Positions 60,029 to 64,000 of a DNA stretch of 64,000 nucleotides are shown in pieces. Source of the stretch: Enoplolaimus lenunculus. Its lineage: Eukaryota; Nematoda; Enoplea; Enoplida; Thoracostomopsidae. A program made the position numbers and the translations under genes. Below the pieces are notes generated by a model. It searched no databases. It worked only from the letters and a program-made list of their open reading frames with translations, and was not told the DNA's origin. Position 1 is the stretch's first letter, and every line of letters begins with the position of its first letter. The stretch lies in NCBI GenBank assembly GCA_030248215.1, contig JASANG010000319.1, forward strand, positions 62,001-126,000, given 5' to 3'.

Positions 60029-60433
60029 TGATCGTAATATACAAAGATGTATTATTTTTCTACCAACACATATTGATGCATGCACAAATTCACCGACGCT
60101 TTTTAAATTTTAAAGAAATAAAACACTGTAAATGCCAGTGAGTTAATTCTAATTCACACTGAGTTGATTTAACTCAGAAATCTGAGTTCTGAAAGTCCTA
60201 TTTCAGAATGAGTTGATAAATTAACCATTCCTGACGTAGTTGCTTTATTAACTCAGGCTGAGTTTTACAACCAATTGTCGGTGAGTTGATTTCATTTTTT
60301 TAGTATGCAGTGAGTTGGCAGTTAAATAAAATAGGCGGTTATAGACATCCACAAACCATGATACGCTTGTAACAAGTGGGGTTTTGGCTGGGTAAACTTA
60401 GAAATAGGTTTTGGCTAAAAGTTATACAAATCA
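60029..60433. other. 3' flank of the minus-strand gene
   Basis: GAGTTGA/AACTCA words recur between 60135 and 60320 and can pair with one another. Nothing else is recognised. Confidence 0.4.
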
Positions 60434-60439
60434 TTTATT
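60434..60439 (-). terminator. Polyadenylation signal AATAAA of the SAMD3-like gene
   Basis: On the minus strand AATAAA lies 80 bases beyond the TAA stop at 60521-60519, at a normal distance. Confidence 0.6.
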
Positions 60440-60518
60440 TGTTTCATTACTGCAAAGGTTATACATAACAAAAAATTACAAAAAATGATTTCAATTCAAA
60501 ACATTTCAATGTATAAAT

Positions 60519-63202
60519 TTAGCAGTTATTATTTGCGTCCGCGGACAGTTTGAAATATTTTCGAAATGTCTTCACTACGGGGCTTCCATATTGATCCGCA
60601 TCAACGTCGTAAATTTCGGTCTGGAGAAACTCGAAAAAATTTCGAAGGCACCATTCGTATTCGACTCCAAAAACATAGTGAGCTTTGAGCAATTCGTCCG
60701 TTGCTCGTACTGCCGTGTTATACGTGATGAGCGCCTGGTGATCAACAATAATGAAGGCCGTTTTCCATGAACGTGGCGTACCAACTACCATAATATACGG
60801 GGATCTAGGCTGCTTGTATCCATCTGCCTTTTTTTCTAGTAGACGTGGAATGTCCACTCCATCCTAAAATGTAACAATTTTTGACAAATAACTTTAAAGT
60901 AAAGAAACGTTCGGTGGTTGTTTTTTAAAACAATAATTGCAGTAAAAAATTGCGTCACAAATTTGCACGTAATGTAACGTTAAATAACGTCACAAATCAG
61001 GGAGTCAAACGGGTAGTATAAATAATGGAAACCAAACGCCAAGACAATTTAAAAATTATATAAGAAATTGGAGTGCAAAATCTTGAAGTTTTCAGCAGTT
61101 GCATAAACTTTAATGAGTGTTTTCGCCGGTGTAGATATCCGATTGCAAATTGCAAAACATTCAATACGTACGGATTTGCTTTTTATACGGGAGCGCCTCG
61201 GCTTAGTACTCTGCAATACGCATTAGACTACTTTATATCAAACTTCTTTGTTTAAACAATAAAATTATTTCCGCTGTCAAATAGCTGACACAGCAGCGTT
61301 GCAAAAGTGCAGCAACTTGACAATACACACATAAACATAAAAATTAGAAGGTAAATCTACCAAAACCAAAACGACTAACCGGTTGGTAGTCAATGAGCAT
61401 TGAAATTGCAGTAGCCACTGAAACTTTGCTTCCTGCCTTTGGCCCTTGGCTTGTTGGCGGTAGCAAACACACAAGTAATTTGAAGACGACGTCTTAAAAT
61501 TAAACCACTAGTGAAATCACGCGTGCACGAGCTAAGATTTATATAAGAGTCTTGCTTCAGTTGCGGACTTGCTTGGTTTGAAAAAATTTCAATTACTATC
61601 TGTAACCCATTGTCAAAAAGAGTTAATTCTGTGCAATTCAACGAATGTGTGTATAGTGGCCATAAAGTGTTATAGCTCTGTCTTTACAAAGACATTTTGT
61701 GTTAATTACTCAAATGGGATACGTCTGTATCCAAGGTTTTTGCCGTTATATATGGGGCACAAGGCGTACATTGTTGTGTTTGCTTGTTCAAAGCAAACCA
61801 CAGGCGGAAATAGGTGTAAGTGAGTTTAGCACTGATTTTCGACTCAGAGACTTAAACGCACGCTATAATAATGCTCCAAAACAGTCCTTTCCTAGTTGTC
61901 TGAACTTACCAGTCCTTTCGTATCTTTGAACCGAGGAAACAGCTCAAGCATATCACCGGCGGATAGCTTTTTTCCTGCATCGTCGGTAGCTTGAAGCAAC
62001 TCGCGTCGCCGTTTAAGCGTATTTTTCATTCTTTGACGAATTTGTGCCGCCTTCTCATCGCCAAAATTGTGCTTCATCCATTCTATGTCATGCTCGATCT
62101 GTGTGCAGTGGACAGTGTCATCATCCTCGCCATCGGATAACTAAATTTGTTAACATAATCATAATAAATAAAATTATATTTAGATGAAACCATGTTTTCC
62201 ACATACTGACAACAAAACAAACCTTTTATATAAGGATCTATTACTAAAATGGTGTTTTCGGCCCCACTGATGAGGTATTTTTCAATTACACAATAAGCGC
62301 TTTCCATATTGTGCACACGCGAGCAGCATTACAAGTAGTGATCCGTATTTTCAAAAAATATGACTAATTGCGAGGATAAAAATACCTGCAAGTTTTTGTC
62401 CACCATCGCTACTGGACTGGACTGCAGTGACTTTTTTGCGGTTTTTGTTTTTGATACATTTTTAGAACACGAAGCCCTGTAGTGTTTGACTACAACTTTC
62501 CATGACCATTCCAATCGCCCGGTATAGTTGCTTACATCATAGATACTTTCCTAAAAATTATGGTTTGAAAAGAATAGTAATTTCTGCGTCAAAACCCTTT
62601 AAGCACACAATAAGGCTATAGTAAAAGTCTCGCATACATATTCAATGAACGACATATATGTTCCATGTGCCAACTAACGTAACATAATAAAAAACTAGTG
62701 TACTGAACTTTTGATATCCGCTTATTCCCTAACACTTACACATTTTTCCTGCGTTGGCGAATCGTCGTCTTTCAGAAACGGAAAGACGTTTACTAATCCA
62801 ATTGCGTACTCGTGTTTTGACATGACTGGGGTAATGGTTCTAAAAGAAATAAGCGAATTACTTGACTAAGAAACAGTGCATTGCAACATTTAGTTAGGCA
62901 TTCTGCATTATTCACTGCACAGATATCGCTAATTTGTTCATAAACTACTCTGTGAGAAACTGTTATATGGTGTGCTTGAACATCACTCATAACTGGCTTT
63001 GGCGTAACAAAATTTTACATGTCAAAAAAATTTTGTTCATGAAGTTATACTGCCAAACAGAAATCTTGGCTACGCCCTGATACATACGGTACAATTGTAA
63101 AGATTTGTACTTATGCTCACTTTTTGTGATGAGATCGTCAAGGTCATCTGCCTTGGTAACGCGAACAGTTGTGTCATCAGTAAACTGAAAACGGACTAGC
63201 AT
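60519..63202 (-). CDS. SAMD3-like family protein, five exons
   Basis: Exons on minus: 63202-63121, 62825-62740 (or from 62839), 62550-62386, 62140-61910, 60863-60519. With 62825 as the second start all junctions are in phase, giving 302 residues. The N-terminus (MLVRFQFTDDTTVRVTKADD) looks like the start of a PB1/CIDE-N fold. Later parts are LVNVFPFLKDDDSPT, YTGRLEWSWKVVVKHYR, then the basic RMKNTLKRRRELLQ with LELFPRFKDTKGL. The C-terminal block includes LLKAHYVFGVEYEW and NFFEFLQTEIYDVD. This order matches the expanded animal family usually named 'sterile alpha motif domain-containing protein 3-like', of unknown function and often repeat-associated. It is shorter than usual (400 or more), so an exon or an upstream part may be missing. 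Confidence 0.72.
62740..62839 (-). CDS. SAMD3-like exon 2 with two possible acceptors
   Basis: TTTCTTTTAG at 62840 is the stronger acceptor but leaves the phase off by one against exon 1. CCCCAG at 62826 is weaker but in phase. Either an exon between 63120 and 62840 is unseen or the weak site is used. Coding: SKHEYAIGLVNVFPFLKDDD, donor GTAAGT at 62739. Confidence 0.6.
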
Positions 63203-64000
63203 TCTGTAAAACGTTTTTATGCTAACAAAAAATTAAAGAACAGTATAACCCATTTAGCAAACAGAATGTATATTAGCAGAATATAAACGGATACCAACAA
63301 CAACTTAAACGGGCAGTGATTAAAATAACGGAAATGAGAAACGGATATTGAAGTATAAAAGTTTTAAAAAAGTTTTTTGCCGTTAACACAATTGACACGT
63401 GACATATTCATCGGTCTTCAAAATTTTTAAAGAAAAAATAGTAAATGCGTCGAAATTTTTAAGATTTTGAATGAATTTCGTTTTATCTTATTTCGAACAA
63501 CCGCAGCATATCTGTAACAAAAATTGCGAGATATATAGGTGATTTATGACTAATTTTGAAGGAAAAATAGCAGATTTTCCGTTATTTCTATAACGGAAAC
63601 GGAACGTACACCGGTTTTTAACGGAAACGAAAATGTAAACGGATACCCGGTTGCATTCTATATATTACTGATGCGGCAATGAGGATATAGTGCCCTAAAA
63701 TTTGTGGGAACTGGAAAAAGTACTTTAGTAGGCTGTTGAAAAACATTCCCAACTCAGAAAACTTTAATCGCTATGCTCTCGCGCAGAAGTTTTTAGATCG
63801 AGTTCAGCCCTCCGTAGCACAACTAATACAATACGATGACCTGTATACGGCGGTACAACACTTAAAATGTTCCATTAACCGAAACTAAAACAAAGCTTGA
63901 AAGTAGGTCAGTTTCTCACAAAATATACAGTCAGTTTCTCACGAAAATATACAGTAATAATTAATCGGAGCGTGAGAAAATCAAAAGAACAAAACCTTAT
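63203..64000. other. Right edge: sequence 5' of the SAMD3-like gene
   Basis: TTTTACAG directly before the ATG at 63202 is a strong acceptor-like site. On the plus strand 63737-63889 reads LLKNIPNSENFNRYALAQKF, then LDRVQPSVAQLIQYDDLY and TAVQHLKC before a stop. This protein-like fragment of ~50 residues may be a retroelement remnant. A GGAAACGGAAC-type repeat lies at 63575-63655. Confidence 0.4.

Noticed and set aside
1-64000. CRISPR arrays, bacterial operons, rRNA genes
   Set aside because: No regularly spaced short repeats with unique spacers, no Shine-Dalgarno-linked gene strings and no rRNA wording were found. The window is a spliced eukaryotic locus.

Overview
The window is eukaryotic: AT-rich, intron-bearing and packed with nested transposable elements. 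The organism is most likely an invertebrate animal. Two weak signs point to a nematode with a repeat-rich genome rather than a compact one like Caenorhabditis. There are several islands of TTAGGC (the nematode telomere unit), and many 3' splice sites end in TTTTCAG or TTTTAAG. This placement is an inference.

Layout. 1-7172 (minus) is the 5' part of a Ty3/Gypsy LTR retrotransposon that runs off the left edge. 7173-8520 holds a 175-bp tandem repeat and a cluster of tRNA-derived SINE modules. 9073-45208 (plus) is a nine-exon gene for a ZIP7/KE4-type (SLC39A7, Catsup) zinc transporter. Its exons join in phase and give a protein of about 562 residues. The first eight exons lie in 9.1-18.4 kb and the ninth at 45.0 kb, so the last intron is about 26.7 kb long. 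A complete five-exon class A GPCR gene of about 790 codons (21086-24828, minus) is nested in that intron on the opposite strand. The rest of the intron is repeat remains: hAT-like MITEs, a composite element carrying a captured reading frame, a foldback element and a short minisatellite. 46.4-49.4 kb holds a 16-bp minisatellite with higher-order structure, a Mutator-like transposase fragment and two hAT-like MITEs. 50.7-60.0 kb is a stack of nested elements, several with 8-bp target duplications. 60519-63202 (minus) is a small five-exon gene of the family often annotated as 'sterile alpha motif domain-containing protein 3-like'.

How the genes relate. The zinc transporter is expected to release zinc from the endoplasmic reticulum or Golgi. 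The GPCR is a neuropeptide-type receptor, and the two share a locus only by nesting. No operon, CRISPR array, rRNA gene or intact tRNA gene was seen. Points most worth a second look: the nested antisense GPCR; two extra copies of its C-terminal coding segment downstream that keep the reading frame; an in-frame 57-bp potential duplicate exon in the zinc transporter; the 16-bp minisatellite that reads open in every frame used; and the paired composite MITE with a shared reading frame.
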